A stretch of 64,000 nucleotides of DNA, from contig NZ_CP046128.1 in the NCBI RefSeq assembly GCF_038738535.1, positions 1,426,001 through 1,490,000 on the forward strand, read 5' to 3'. Positions 28,600 through 39,884 of the stretch are shown piece by piece. The translations under genes were made by a program, and so were the position numbers. Below the pieces are notes generated by a model. It did not search any database. It saw only the letters and a list, made by a program, of their open reading frames with translations, and was not told the origin of the DNA. This DNA is from Bacillus pumilus. GTDB taxonomy: Bacteria > Bacillota > Bacilli > Bacillales > Bacillaceae. The number at the start of each line of letters is the position of its first letter. Positions within the stretch are counted from its first letter, which is position 1.

Positions 28600-28603
<4 letters not shown>
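25388..28603 (+). CDS. pyrAB: Carbamoyl phosphate synthase large subunit (pyrimidine-specific)
   Basis: This 1071-aa synthetase subunit has two homologous ATP-grasp halves. Each half starts with a [18 protein letters not shown]-type motif (residues ~13 and ~560) and contains an [22 protein letters not shown] / [22 protein letters not shown] block. The C-terminal MGS-like allosteric domain starts near residue 935 ([22 protein letters not shown]). It makes carbamoyl phosphate from bicarbonate, ammonia and 2 ATP. Start ATG 25388 with AAGGGGAAG upstream. It ends in a 4-bp overlap with pyrK. Confidence 0.97.
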
Positions 28604-30978
<2,375 letters not shown>

Positions 30979-30985
30979 CTGCCAG

Positions 30986-31624
30986 ATGAAAACAAAAATC
31001 GCTAAACACCTATTACAAATCAAAGCGGTCTCATTAAAACCAGACGAACCGTTTACATGGGCAAGCGGTATCAAATCACCGATCTATTGTGACAACCGTC
31101 TTACCTTGTCCTACCCAGAAGTAAGACACGACATTGCTGAAGGTCTTAAAGAGTTGATTCTCACCCATTTTGAGGGAGCGGAGGTTGTTGCTGGTACTGC
31201 AACAGCAGGCATCCCGCATGCGGCATTAGCGGCAGACCGTCTGAACGTGCCGATGTGTTATGTGAGAAGTAAGCCAAAAGCACATGGAAAAGGGAATCAA
31301 ATTGAAGGAGCCGTATCAAAAGGTCAAAAGGTGGTCGTCGTAGAAGACTTGATTTCAACAGGAGGCAGTGTGCTTGAAGTGGTCGCTGCTCTTCAAGAAG
31401 CGGGCTGTGACGTACTAGGAGTTGCCGCGATCTTCACATACGGACTGCCAAAAGCTGCGGCAGCATTTCAAGAGAAAAACATTCCATATGTCACCCTAAC
31501 AGACTATGACACACTGACAGACGTGGCACTTGAGCTGAAAGCGATCGAGCCTTCTGCTATGAATAAACTAAAACGCTGGAGACAAGATCCTTCCTCTGAA
31601 TCTTGGATGAAAGAAACCGTCTAA
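30986..31624 (+). CDS. pyrE: Orotate phosphoribosyltransferase
   Basis: This 212-aa type I PRTase forms OMP from orotate and PRPP. The PRPP motif is [21 protein letters not shown], and the substrate loop segment is [20 protein letters not shown]. It is the last gene of the pyr operon, and ATG 30986 follows a modest GAGTGA site. The operon's terminator stem follows the stop at once, duplicated on both sides of a small repeat element. The element therefore lies in the pyr mRNA 3' end. Confidence 0.97.
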   Translation: MKTKIAKHLLQIKAVSLKPDEPFTWASGIKSPIYCDNRLTLSYPEVRHDIAEGLKELILTHFEGAEVVAGTATAGIPHAALAADRLNVPMCYVRSKPKAHGKGNQIEGAVSKGQKVVVVEDLISTGGSVLEVVAALQEAGCDVLGVAAIFTYGLPKAAAAFQEKNIPYVTLTDYDTLTDVALELKAIEPSAMNKLKRWRQDPSSESWMKETV

Positions 31625-31625
31625 A

Positions 31626-31650
31626 AAGCTGCGCGTACCCGCACAGCTTT
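31626..31650 (+). terminator. Proximal copy of pyr operon terminator hairpin (no full T-tract)
   Basis: The stem AAGCTGCGCG / CGCACAGCTT (one C-A mismatch) with a TACC loop and a single extra T is cut off by the repeat element at 31651. The same 25 bp recur at 31777-31801. Confidence 0.85.
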
Positions 31651-31765
31651 CGGCGTGTAGACAAACCCTCGCATTCTTTGTCAGAACTGCGTGCCGGTGC
31701 TCACGAATGTTCAATTCGCTCCGGTACTCGTCCTTCCTAGACTGCAAAGGTTTTCTATCACGCTG
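31651..31765 (+). mobile_element. Small inverted-end repeat element, copy 2 (MITE-like)
   Basis: This 115-bp element is homologous to 5501-5620 and in the same orientation relative to the gene upstream. Its left end is CGGCGTG (one change from copy 1) and its right end CACGCTG. The interior is the same apart from scattered substitutions and lacks the 5-bp duplication. It starts at the base after the proximal terminator copy, and 11 bp separate it from the distal copy. Confidence 0.75.
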
Positions 31766-31776
31766 AATACAATATG

Positions 31777-31808
31777 AAGCTGCGCGTACCCGCACAGCTT
31801 TTTTATTT
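31777..31808 (+). terminator. Distal, functional pyr operon terminator
   Basis: The same stem as at 31626-31650, followed by TTTTTTATTT. This copy has the T-tract required for Rho-independent termination. Confidence 0.88.
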
Positions 31809-31870
31809 GGTTAAAAATAGTAAAATAGACTCAAATTCAAATAAAAACTAATCCTATCAATAAAGTCGGG

Positions 31871-31898
31871 TTGACTTTTGTTTGAATTGTGTTAATAT
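31871..31898 (+). promoter_or_regulatory. Sigma-A promoter of the cysH operon
   Basis: TTGACT (31871-31876) and TAATAT (31893-31898) have a 16-bp spacer and lie ~20 bp before the S-box leader. Confidence 0.65.
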
Positions 31899-31918
31899 TT
31901 AAGACAAATTAAAACACT

Positions 31919-32064
31919 TATCCAGAGAGGTGGAGGGACTGGCCCGATGAAGCCCGGCAACCTGCGATTTGCAAGGTGCTACTTCCTGCAAAATGATTCT
32001 ATTTTGAAAGATAAGGAAATGAGCTTCCTCATCTTTCTTTCGGACTGAAAGGAAGTTTTTTTAT
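31919..32064 (+). ncRNA. SAM-I (S-box) riboswitch of the cysH operon
   Basis: The S-box core is plain: TATCCAGAGAGGTGGAGGGA, then CCCGATGAAGCCCGGCAACC, in the order of helices P1-P3. The terminator stem CTTTCTTTC / GAAAGGAAG with a T-run is at 32033-32062. High SAM should favour the terminator and switch off sulfate assimilation. The downstream operon makes sulfide and siroheme, which fits this logic. Confidence 0.95.
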
Positions 32065-32088
32065 TTTAACGGTGAGGAGGAAGACGAG

Positions 32089-32234
32089 ATGGAAGTGAAG
32101 CGAAATCAGTATGAAGACTTATTGAAGCATATGCAGAAACTGATTGGGGATATGAATTCGGTTCAGTTATGTTGATTGTTCAGGACGGTCAAGTGATTCA
32201 AGTGGAAGAAAACAGAAAAATTCGGTTGACGTAG
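32089..32234 (+). pseudogene. YezD-like (DUF2292) small protein gene with frameshift
   Basis: ATG 32089 has a strong GAGGAGG upstream and opens MEVKRNQYEDLLKHMQKLIG. The frame then stops at 32173-32175. Another frame continues from the run TTGGGGATATG (~32147) as GYEFGSVMLIVQDGQVIQVEENRKIRLT and stops at 32232-32234. The second part is the core of the DUF2292/YezD family, which often sits beside sulfur genes. A single missing base near 32146-32151 explains the break and would give a 48-aa protein. It may be a true pseudogene or a sequencing error at the G-run. The function of the family is unknown to me. Confidence 0.72.
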
Positions 32235-32270
32235 TGCGGAGAGTAGTGATACTCCGGAAGGGGAGAAACA

Positions 32271-32972
32271 ATGTTAACTTATGAAAATTGGCAAGAGCCG
32301 TCCATTACATTTCAAGAGGATGATTTGTATAAAGGGGCCTTATCTGTGCTGAAATGGGCATACGGTCATTATGGTGATCAGCTCGTTTATGCATGCAGCT
32401 TTGGTATTGAAGGCATCGTCCTCATTGATCTTATTGCGAAAGTAAAAAAGGATGCAAGAATTGTCTTTTTAGATACAGGTCTGCATTTTAAGGAAACGTA
32501 CGACACTATTGATGCGGTAAAGGAAAGATACCCTGGTTTAGATATTGTGCTGAAAACCCCTGAGCTGACGGTTGAGGAGCAAAACGAGCAGCATGGTGAT
32601 CAGCTATGGAAAACGGACCCTCAAAGCTGCTGCCATATGCGTAAGGTCATTCCTTTGCAAGAAGCGCTATCCGGCTATCCGGCATGGCTTTCTGGCTTAA
32701 GAAGAGAGCAGTCACCCAAGCGAGCAGGGACGAACTTTTTAAATCAGGATGAAAAATTCAAATCAGTGAAAGTATGTCCGCTTATCCACTGGACGTGGAA
32801 GGACATATGGAGATATGCATCTAGAGAGGAACTTACTTATAATCCGCTGCATGATCAGGGATATCCAAGTATCGGCTGTGCCCCGTGTACACAGCCGGCA
32901 TTTACTGCCGAGGATCTTCGTTCTGGCAGATGGTCAGGCACAGCTAAGACTGAGTGCGGATTACATGAGTAA
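32271..32972 (+). CDS. cysH: Phosphoadenylyl/adenylyl-sulfate reductase (thioredoxin)
   Basis: This 233-aa enzyme reduces activated sulfate (APS/PAPS) to sulfite. It has the PP-loop-like ACSFGIEGIVLIDLI and the substrate-binding LSGLRREQSPKRAGTNFLN. The [4Fe-4S] cysteine pattern is SCCHMRK plus IGCAPCT, typical of the APS-type bacterial enzymes, and the C-terminal catalytic Cys is in KTECGLHE. ATG 32271 follows AAGGGGAG. It is the first intact gene of the SAM-riboswitch operon. Confidence 0.96.
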   Translation: MLTYENWQEPSITFQEDDLYKGALSVLKWAYGHYGDQLVYACSFGIEGIVLIDLIAKVKKDARIVFLDTGLHFKETYDTIDAVKERYPGLDIVLKTPELTVEEQNEQHGDQLWKTDPQSCCHMRKVIPLQEALSGYPAWLSGLRREQSPKRAGTNFLNQDEKFKSVKVCPLIHWTWKDIWRYASREELTYNPLHDQGYPSIGCAPCTQPAFTAEDLRSGRWSGTAKTECGLHE

Positions 32973-32985
32973 GGGAGCATAATGT

Positions 32986-34050
32986 ATGGAAATCGCCGCA
33001 ATTTTATTTAGTTTATTTTTCGCTCTAAACATTGGCGCGAGTGGTGCAGCTGCTTCGATGGGCATCGCGTACGGGTCAGGTGCTATTCAAAAGCCTATCT
33101 ATGCACTCAGTGTATGTGCAGTTGGGATTTTAGCAGGTTCAGTCATTGGCGGCGGTGAGGTCGTCAAAACGATTAGCTCTGGAATTATGCCTGAATCCGT
33201 CATTACACTTGAAATTGTTTGTATTATTATTGGTTCTGCTGCATTATCACTCTTTATAGCGAATCTGATGGCCATCCCTTTATCAACAAGTGAGGTCACA
33301 GTAGGTGCTGTCGTTGGAGTTGCGGTAGCGTATAAAGTATTGTATGTGAAATCCATTTTAGTCATTGTGTCATTTTGGGTCATCATTCCTATTGTTGCTT
33401 TTCTTTTTACATTCGTTGTAGTCAAAATCATCAGAATGTTCCCGAAACGAACCTTTTCAAAAAAAGGCACCATGATTTTATCGATCGTTTTGATCATCAG
33501 TGGATTTCTAGAAGCGTTTTCTGCTGGGATGAACAATGTCGCAAATGCTGTAGGCCCCCTTGTTGCTTCAGGCATTTTATCCGTTGGGCAAGGAACGCTT
33601 TACGGCGGACTTTTCGTTGCACTGGGTGCCCTTTTATTAGGAAGAAGAGTGCTTGAAACAAACGGAAAGAAAATCACCCGCTATCAAACAGGTGAAGGGA
33701 TTTTGCTTTCGAGTACCGGTGCTGGACTTGTCATCGTCAGCTCTATTTTTGGGCTGCCAGTTCCACTTACCCAAATCACCTCCTCGTCTATCATTGGGCT
33801 TGGAATGGCAAAAGGCGGACCAAATATTTTTCATAAACATGTGGTGAAAAAAATGCTGAAAGTGTGGGTAGTGTCACCCTTTTTATCACTCAGCCTATCG
33901 TATTTGCTGGTGAGCCTTTTCTTAAAAGGAGACTATTATTCTATCTTTATTATGATGAGTGTACTGCTTGCCTCACTTGGTGCGCTGAGTCTGATGAAGG
34001 CAGTCAAAAATGAAAGCAGCTCGATTCATGAACAGGGCGGCGGGATTTAA
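32986..34050 (+). CDS. cysP: Sulfate permease CysP (PiT family)
   Basis: This 354-aa membrane protein of the inorganic phosphate transporter fold is known in B. subtilis as a sulfate importer. Two PiT-type repeats are visible: NIGASGAAASMGIAYGSGAI near the N terminus and SAGMNNVANAVGPLVASGIL mid-protein. Several hydrophobic spans accompany them. Context (between cysH and sat) supports sulfate over phosphate. RBS is AAGGGAG before ATG 32986. Confidence 0.93.
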   Translation: MEIAAILFSLFFALNIGASGAAASMGIAYGSGAIQKPIYALSVCAVGILAGSVIGGGEVVKTISSGIMPESVITLEIVCIIIGSAALSLFIANLMAIPLSTSEVTVGAVVGVAVAYKVLYVKSILVIVSFWVIIPIVAFLFTFVVVKIIRMFPKRTFSKKGTMILSIVLIISGFLEAFSAGMNNVANAVGPLVASGILSVGQGTLYGGLFVALGALLLGRRVLETNGKKITRYQTGEGILLSSTGAGLVIVSSIFGLPVPLTQITSSSIIGLGMAKGGPNIFHKHVVKKMLKVWVVSPFLSLSLSYLLVSLFLKGDYYSIFIMMSVLLASLGALSLMKAVKNESSSIHEQGGGI

Positions 34051-34107
34051 CGACAAATCCGACTATTTACATCTAATAAATATGAACATTGAGAGGAAGA
34101 TGAACAA

Positions 34108-35244
34108 ATGAGTTTAACACCACATGGTGGCGTATTAATTAATCGAGTAAATGAAGAGTATGATCTCAGCACGGCTGCAAAGGAAATTGAACTAGATGCT
34201 ATCTCATTTGCAGACCTTGAACTCATAGCAATTGGCGGGTATAGTCCAATTGAAGGGTTTTTAACAAAAGCTGATTATGAAGCCGTTGTGAGCAGTATGC
34301 GGTTAGCAAGTGGTGTCGTTTGGTCTCTTCCTATTACACTGCCAGTGACAAAGGAAAAAGCAGCGGAAATCCATCAAGGCGATATTGTGCGTCTATCGTA
34401 TAATGGAACTGTATATGGGGTGATTGAAGTAGAGGATCAATACACACCAGATAAGGAAAAAGAAGCGGTGAATGTATATAAAACTGATGACCGCAATCAT
34501 CCAGGCGTGAAAAAATTATTTGAACGCGGTGACATATACATTGGTGGTAAAATTACACTGACGAAACGCAGTGAAAAACCATTCCCTCAATTTACGTATG
34601 AGCCAGAAGAAACAAGACGGCATTTCAAAGAAAACGGCTGGAAAACCATTGTTGGTTTCCAAACGAGAAACCCTGTTCACCGTGCCCATGAATATATTCA
34701 AAAGACAGCACTTGAAACAGTAGATGGTTTGTTTTTAAATCCACTTGTCGGTGAAACAAAATCAGACGATATTCCGGCAGACGTGAGAATGAAAAGCTAT
34801 CAAGTGTTATTGAACGGTTATTATCCAAAGGATCGCGTCTTTTTAGGTGTTTTTCCTGCGGCAATGCGTTATGCTGGACCAAAGGAAGCAATCTTTCACG
34901 CGCTTGTTCGTAAAAATTACGGCTGCACTCATTTTATTGTGGGAAGAGATCATGCGGGTGTTGGTGATTATTACGGCACATACGAGGCGCAGGAGTTATT
35001 TGAACAATTTACAAGTGAAGAAATTGGCATTACCCCGTTAAAATTTGAACATAGCTTCTACTGTAATACATGTGAAGCAATGGCAACACCAAAAACATGT
35101 CCTCACGATAAAAGCGAGCATGTCATTCTTTCAGGTACAAAGGTTCGAACGATGCTGAGAAACGGTGAAATACCGCCAAGCACGTTCAGCCGAAAAGAAG
35201 TTATTGAAACATTAATCGAAGGATTAAAAACGACGGTATCTTAA
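34108..35244 (+). CDS. sat: Sulfate adenylyltransferase (ATP sulfurylase)
   Basis: This 378-aa enzyme activates sulfate to APS. It has the conserved nucleotide motif [16 protein letters not shown] and [18 protein letters not shown]. The cysteine cluster [17 protein letters not shown] is typical of the single-chain Bacillus-type enzyme. It is a homomeric sat rather than the CysDN pair. ATG 34108 follows GAGAGGAAG. The next gene, cysC, starts 14 bp after its stop. Confidence 0.97.
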   Translation: MSLTPHGGVLINRVNEEYDLSTAAKEIELDAISFADLELIAIGGYSPIEGFLTKADYEAVVSSMRLASGVVWSLPITLPVTKEKAAEIHQGDIVRLSYNGTVYGVIEVEDQYTPDKEKEAVNVYKTDDRNHPGVKKLFERGDIYIGGKITLTKRSEKPFPQFTYEPEETRRHFKENGWKTIVGFQTRNPVHRAHEYIQKTALETVDGLFLNPLVGETKSDDIPADVRMKSYQVLLNGYYPKDRVFLGVFPAAMRYAGPKEAIFHALVRKNYGCTHFIVGRDHAGVGDYYGTYEAQELFEQFTSEEIGITPLKFEHSFYCNTCEAMATPKTCPHDKSEHVILSGTKVRTMLRNGEIPPSTFSRKEVIETLIEGLKTTVS

Positions 35245-35258
35245 TGGGAGGGTATGAC

Positions 35259-35852
35259 ATGAGCAATGAACATATCGTGTGGCATGATTCATCTATTACA
35301 AAAAAAGAATATCAACAGAAAAACAATCATACGAGCGGCATTATTTGGCTCACGGGTCTAAGTGGGTCAGGTAAATCAACAATCGCAAATGCAGCGGCTA
35401 GAGAGCTGTTTGAACAAGGCTATCAAGTCACCGTTCTTGATGGCGATAATGTAAGGCATGGACTGAATAAAGATTTAGGATTTTCAGATGATGACAGAAA
35501 AGAGAACATCCGCCGCATCGGAGAAGTGGCAAAGTTATTTGTTGAACAAGGAACGATTGTCATCACGGCTTTTATTTCTCCATTTCAAGAAGACCGCCGC
35601 ATTGTCAGACAGTTAGTTGAAGCGGGAGAATTTCACGAAGTGTTTGTGAAATGTGATCTGAACGTATGCGAAGAGCGTGATCCAAAGGGCTTATATAAAA
35701 AAGCTAGAAATGGCGAAATTCCATTTTTCACCGGAATTGATTCGCCGTATGAAGAACCAGCAGCACCTGAGCTCGTTCTAGATACAGGTGAATTATCTCG
35801 TGAAGAGTCCAAACAGCGTCTTGTTGATTATGTAAAGGGAAGAGCGAAATAA
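35259..35852 (+). CDS. cysC: Adenylyl-sulfate kinase
   Basis: This 197-aa APS kinase makes PAPS. It has the P-loop [51 protein letters not shown], and the CysC signature [25 protein letters not shown]. The start is ATG 35259, with GGGAGGG 6 nt upstream. That matches the B. subtilis length better than the in-frame upstream start overlapping the sat stop. Confidence 0.96.
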   Translation: MSNEHIVWHDSSITKKEYQQKNNHTSGIIWLTGLSGSGKSTIANAAARELFEQGYQVTVLDGDNVRHGLNKDLGFSDDDRKENIRRIGEVAKLFVEQGTIVITAFISPFQEDRRIVRQLVEAGEFHEVFVKCDLNVCEERDPKGLYKKARNGEIPFFTGIDSPYEEPAAPELVLDTGELSREESKQRLVDYVKGRAK

Positions 35853-35881
35853 TCGCCTGATGGCAGGGGGAGAAAAGCACG

Positions 35882-36637
35882 ATGGGGAAAGTATACATTG
35901 TGGGGGCTGGACCTGGAGATCCAGACTTAATTACATTAAAAGCCCATAAGGCAATACAGCAGGCAGATGTCATTTTATATGATCGCCTTGTCAATCAAGA
36001 AATACTCGCCCACGCCAAACCCGAGGCGGAATTAATCTATTGCGGCAAGCTGCCGAATCATCATACGATGAGACAGGAAGCCATCAATGAAGCCCTTGTG
36101 GCCCATGCAAAGGAAGGGAACGTTGTCGTTCGGCTGAAAGGCGGCGACCCCTTTGTATTCGGCCGAGGCGGTGAAGAAATCGAATGCTTAGCTGAGCACG
36201 GAATTCCGTATGAAGTCGTCCCTGGAATTACCTCTGGTATTGCAGCGGCCGCTTATGCAGGCATTCCCGTGACGCATCGTGAATTCAGCTCAAATGTCGC
36301 TTTTGTCACGGGTCACTATCAAAAGGATGAGCATTTTGAAGAAAAGTGGGAAGCGCTGGCTACAGGGATTGATACCCTTGTGATTTACATGGGCGTCAAA
36401 AATGTGAAAAGAGTGCAGCAGCTTCTTTTAAAAAATGGACGCGATCCTGAAACGCCAGCAGCGTTTATACACTGGGGAACTACGACGAGGCAAAAGACGA
36501 CTTGCTGCACTGTGGCGACACTGTCTGAAACAGTTGAAAAAGAAGGCATCGAGCATCCAAGTTTAATTGTAGTTGGAGATGTCGTTCATTTTCACCAAAA
36601 ACTGAGCTGGTTTGAACCCGCCTTAATCGAGAAATGA
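35882..36637 (+). CDS. sumT: Uroporphyrinogen-III C-methyltransferase
   Basis: This 251-aa SAM-dependent enzyme (YlnD) makes precorrin-2, the first step from uroporphyrinogen III to siroheme. Family boxes are YIVGAGPGDPDLITLKAHKAI, VVRLKGGDPFVFGRGGEEIECL and VVPGITSGIAAAAYAGIPVTHR. Siroheme is the cofactor of sulfite reductase, so its place in the sulfur operon is logical. ATG 35882 follows CAGGGGGAG. A hairpin follows its stop codon. Confidence 0.95.
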   Translation: MGKVYIVGAGPGDPDLITLKAHKAIQQADVILYDRLVNQEILAHAKPEAELIYCGKLPNHHTMRQEAINEALVAHAKEGNVVVRLKGGDPFVFGRGGEEIECLAEHGIPYEVVPGITSGIAAAAYAGIPVTHREFSSNVAFVTGHYQKDEHFEEKWEALATGIDTLVIYMGVKNVKRVQQLLLKNGRDPETPAAFIHWGTTTRQKTTCCTVATLSETVEKEGIEHPSLIVVGDVVHFHQKLSWFEPALIEK

Positions 36638-36648
36638 GAATGATAAAG

Positions 36649-36677
36649 AAAAGACACGTACATCGATCGTGTCTTTT
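36649..36677 (+). terminator. Hairpin between sumT and sirB (possible partial terminator)
   Basis: An AAAAGACACG / CGTGTCTTTT stem with a 9-nt loop ends in only four T residues, then C. It could attenuate transcription into sirB-sirC. The stem sequence is identical to that of the bpr terminator at 1515-1545. Confidence 0.65.
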
Positions 36678-36710
36678 CGTCTGATCAAAACAAGTAGAGG
36701 GAGGAGCCAC

Positions 36711-37496
36711 ATGAAACAAGCTGTACTTTATGTCGGGCATGGAAGCAGAGTAAAAGAAGCACAAGATAAAGCCATTTCTTTTATGAAAAGCTGTATGCCG
36801 TTAGTAGAAGCAGATATACAAGAAATTTGTTTTTTAGAACTGACAGCCCCTTCTATAGAAGAAGGATTTGAAGCCTGTGTGAAAAAAGGAGCTACACACA
36901 TTGCGATCGTCCCGCTCCTCCTTTTAACTGCCATGCATGCCAAATCAGATATTCCAGTCGAGATTGAGAAAGTACAAAAGCGATATCCGCAAGTGAAGGT
37001 CACATACGGAAAACCAATCGGGGTCAATCAAGAAGTGACAAAAGCGGTTGCTGCAAGAATTGAAGAGGCAGGATATCAAGGCGGGAAAGCACAGATTCTT
37101 TTAATTGGCCGCGGAAGCTCTGACCCCGATGTGAAGCGGGATGTGTTTGGCATTGCAGACGATGTCCGGCGCCTGCTCCCTTTCGCAGAGGTCTTGCCAT
37201 GTTTTATTACGGCATGTGAGCCAAATTACCGAGATGTTCTTGCGCAATTAACAGCAGATGATGATGCGCCTGTTTATCTCGTTCCTTACTTGTTGTTTAC
37301 GGGTATTTTAATGAAAGAGATTGAAAATGAAGCGGCTCAGGCGAGAAAGAGGCTGAAAGATGTCCGGGTATGCCGGTATATTGGCTTTCATCCGCATGTA
37401 AAAGCGGCTTATATTGAACGCGTGCAAGAAACCATTTTAAACAAAGACGATGCGTTTCATTTCCAAGGAGAAAGCCATGCTTCCAGTCCATCTTGA
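36711..37496 (+). CDS. sirB: Sirohydrochlorin ferrochelatase (SirB/CbiX type)
   Basis: This 261-aa protein (YlnE) inserts Fe2+ into sirohydrochlorin. It has the CbiX N-terminal metal-binding motif VLYVGHGSRVKEAQ and the second-half equivalent LLIGRGSSDPDVKRDVF, plus VPYLLFTGILMKEIE. ATG 36711 follows GGGAGGAG; the longer frame from 36669 starts inside the hairpin and is rejected. The 3' end overlaps sirC by 20 bp. Confidence 0.93.
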   Translation: MKQAVLYVGHGSRVKEAQDKAISFMKSCMPLVEADIQEICFLELTAPSIEEGFEACVKKGATHIAIVPLLLLTAMHAKSDIPVEIEKVQKRYPQVKVTYGKPIGVNQEVTKAVAARIEEAGYQGGKAQILLIGRGSSDPDVKRDVFGIADDVRRLLPFAEVLPCFITACEPNYRDVLAQLTADDDAPVYLVPYLLFTGILMKEIENEAAQARKRLKDVRVCRYIGFHPHVKAAYIERVQETILNKDDAFHFQGESHASSPS

Positions 37497-37980
37497 TTTA
37501 ACCGATCAACAAGTGCTCATCGCCGGCGGTGGACGAATAGCCGCAAGAAGGGCAGAGGCGCTATGCATAGAGCCTTGCCATATAACCGTCGTGAGTCCTG
37601 ATATTTCTAAAGAGATGGCACGTCTCATTGATACATACAACCTGAATTGGAAGGAAAAGAAAGTGGACGTGGAAGATTTAGAGGGTGCATTTTTCATTGT
37701 AGCTGCTACAAACGATCCAGCGGTAAATGAATGGATTGCACAAACAGCCCGGCCTCACCAGCTTGTGAATTGTGTGAGCCAATCAGAGCTTGGCAATGTG
37801 ATCGTGCCAAAGGTGGTCAAAGCAGGGAAAGTGACGATTTCAGTCTCTACAAGCGGTGCGAGCCCAGCTCGGACAAAACAACTGGCTGCGGAAATTGAGG
37901 CGTTGCTTGAACAAGAGGATGTAGATGCACTTGACGCTCTCTATATCGAAAGAAAAAAACAACAAAGAAAAAGCCGATAA
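37477..37980 (+). CDS. sirC: Precorrin-2 dehydrogenase SirC
   Basis: This 167-aa protein (YlnF) oxidises precorrin-2 to sirohydrochlorin with NAD. It has the Rossmann motif VLIAGGGRIAARRAEAL near the N terminus and VNCVSQSELGNVIVPKVVKAGKVTISVSTSGASPARTKQLAAEIE in the middle. It lacks the methyltransferase domain found in CysG fusions. I chose ATG 37477 (AAGGAG upstream, MLPVHLDL...) over ATG 37450. It is the last gene of the operon; its final codons form part of a bidirectional terminator. Confidence 0.92.
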   Translation: MLPVHLDLTDQQVLIAGGGRIAARRAEALCIEPCHITVVSPDISKEMARLIDTYNLNWKEKKVDVEDLEGAFFIVAATNDPAVNEWIAQTARPHQLVNCVSQSELGNVIVPKVVKAGKVTISVSTSGASPARTKQLAAEIEALLEQEDVDALDALYIERKKQQRKSR

Positions 37981-38008
37981 AATCTCTTTAAGGGATTTTA
38001 TCGGCTTT
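37970..38008. terminator. Bidirectional terminator between sirC and rqcH
   Basis: A perfect 15-bp stem AAAGCCGATAAAATC / GATTTTATCGGCTTT has A/T tails on both sides. It lies between converging genes and overlaps the sirC stop codon. Confidence 0.9.
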
Positions 38009-38010
38009 TA

Positions 38011-39720
38011 TTATTTTCGCAGCTTTAGGACCACATCTTCGTCAGGCGTGACAAATAATGTTTGCTGCTGATCATACGTCACAAATCCTGGCTTTGCTCC
38101 ATTTGGTTTTTTCACATGCCGGATTTTCGTATAATCGACAGGAACGGAGCTCGACTCTTTTGCTTTCGAGAAGTAGGCAGCGATTTGAGCCGCTTCAAGC
38201 AGCGTCTCTTCATCAGGCGCTTGATGACGGATGACGACATGTGATCCAGGAATATCCTTCGTATGCAGCCAAATGTCGTCACGGGCAGCAGCCTTTGTGG
38301 TTAAATACTCGTTTTGTTTGTTGTTTTTTCCGACTAAAATCGGAATACCTTGAGACGATTCATACGTTTCAAGCTGAATGGCCGCCTGTTTTTTCTTTTT
38401 GGCGTTGCGCTTTTGTTTGGCGCGTAAATATTTTCCTTCAACAAGTTCTTCTCTCATTTCCTCTAAATCCTTCGGTGAGGCAGAGGATAGCTGCTGAATC
38501 AACTCTTCAAAATAAGCAATCTCTTCATGCGTCCGCTCAATTTGTTCATTGACCGCTTCTACTGCATTTTTTGCCTTTTGATATTTTGTGAAATATGCCT
38601 GTGCATTTTCAGAAGGGGTTTTGTTTGTTTTAAGCGGGATCGTGATCTCTCCGCCATCTTCATCGTAATAATTGATGACAGTCGCTTCTTTATCCCCTTT
38701 TTTGATGGCATATAAATTGGCTGTTAACAATTCGCCATAGAGCTGATATTTATGTGCATGTTGAGATTCTTCAAGAGTTCTTTTCAGTTTTTTGAGCTTG
38801 TTTTCATTTTTCTTTTTTTCATTTACGACAAACCGTTCAAGGTCAGACGCCTGCTGTTTAACTCTGTCTCTCTCAGCTTTTCCGAAATAAAAGCGGTCAA
38901 GCAGCTGGCTGAGAGAGTCGAATGTCTTCATCTCGCCATGGACATGCTGAAGTTCTAATAAATAGAAATATTCTTTCCCGTCTTTTCTTGTGAGCTGCGG
39001 GGTAAAGGAGTGCATGCGAATAAGCTGGAACATGTCGAGCAGTGTATTTGGAATCGTTTCCTGATTGGCAAGACCGGCCCTGTGTACAGCTTCCTTTGCA
39101 AACAGCGGAGAAACCCCAGAGAATGTATCGACAATTTGATTTGCGATCTTTCCTTCTTGAAAGCGTAAATGCTTTAAAATATCATCCTTCGTCACTTCAA
39201 ACGGATTCAATTTTTGCTGTGCAGGCGGCAGAAGGTATTCGTGACCAGGAAGTACCGTTCGATAGCTGTTCACAGATGGAGAAAGATGCTTTAGGCCATC
39301 GATGATCTGCTGCGTGTCATCTTCGACAAGAATCAAATTACTATGCCTTCCCATGATTTCAATGTAGAGCTTTCGAGTCTGTTCGTCGCCAATTTCATTG
39401 CGGCTTCGTACATGAAGTACGATTACCCGGTCAAATCCAATCTGTTCAAAACGTTCAATGAATCCGCCCTCAAGATGCTTTCTGAGGAGCATACAAAACA
39501 TTGGAGGTTCGCTTGGATTGTCATATTGATGCTCTGTGAGCTGAATTCTAGCGTAGCTCGGATGAGCGGATAAAAGGAGCTTATGATTTTTTCCGTTTGC
39601 CCGGATATGAAAAATCAGCTCGTGCTTATATGGCTGATGAATTTTTGAAATTCTTCCGCCAGTTAATGTCTCTTGCAATTCATTTGTCATACCATATGTA
39701 AAAATGCCGTCAAATGACAT
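38011..39720 (-). CDS. rqcH: Ribosome quality-control protein RqcH (NFACT/Rqc2 family, YloA)
   Basis: This 569-aa protein adds C-terminal Ala tails to nascent chains on obstructed 50S subunits. It has an NFACT-N domain with the key DR motif at residues 97-98 ([10 protein letters not shown]). A central long coiled coil follows (roughly residues 280-430), and then a C-terminal NFACT-R domain ([18 protein letters not shown]). The start on the minus strand is the ATG at 39720, preceded by GAGGGTG; a longer frame from 39744 lacks a ribosome site. It is the only long minus-strand gene in the window, convergent with sirC and divergent from yloB. Confidence 0.96.
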   Translation of the reverse strand: MSFDGIFTYGMTNELQETLTGGRISKIHQPYKHELIFHIRANGKNHKLLLSAHPSYARIQLTEHQYDNPSEPPMFCMLLRKHLEGGFIERFEQIGFDRVIVLHVRSRNEIGDEQTRKLYIEIMGRHSNLILVEDDTQQIIDGLKHLSPSVNSYRTVLPGHEYLLPPAQQKLNPFEVTKDDILKHLRFQEGKIANQIVDTFSGVSPLFAKEAVHRAGLANQETIPNTLLDMFQLIRMHSFTPQLTRKDGKEYFYLLELQHVHGEMKTFDSLSQLLDRFYFGKAERDRVKQQASDLERFVVNEKKKNENKLKKLKRTLEESQHAHKYQLYGELLTANLYAIKKGDKEATVINYYDEDGGEITIPLKTNKTPSENAQAYFTKYQKAKNAVEAVNEQIERTHEEIAYFEELIQQLSSASPKDLEEMREELVEGKYLRAKQKRNAKKKKQAAIQLETYESSQGIPILVGKNNKQNEYLTTKAAARDDIWLHTKDIPGSHVVIRHQAPDEETLLEAAQIAAYFSKAKESSSVPVDYTKIRHVKKPNGAKPGFVTYDQQQTLFVTPDEDVVLKLRK

Positions 39721-39795
39721 GTTGGATACACCCTCTTCTTTCACACAAATCTACTGAAAGAACCTTCCGTTTCTCGTTCTTTAGGCAGTCTTATT

Positions 39796-39824
39796 ATTAT
39801 AGCATGATTTAGGACGAGTCTGAA
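39796..39824 (-). promoter_or_regulatory. Sigma-A promoter of rqcH
   Basis: On the minus strand, TTCAGA (39824-39819) and TATAAT (39801-39796) have a 17-bp spacer and TGC before the -10 (extended -10). It lies ~75 bp upstream of the rqcH start, in the divergent region with yloB. Confidence 0.7.
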
Positions 39825-39884
39825 TAAACTGGCTTATAGAACACTGCATATGAGAGAGAACAAAAGAGGAGTGGACGAGGTCAA

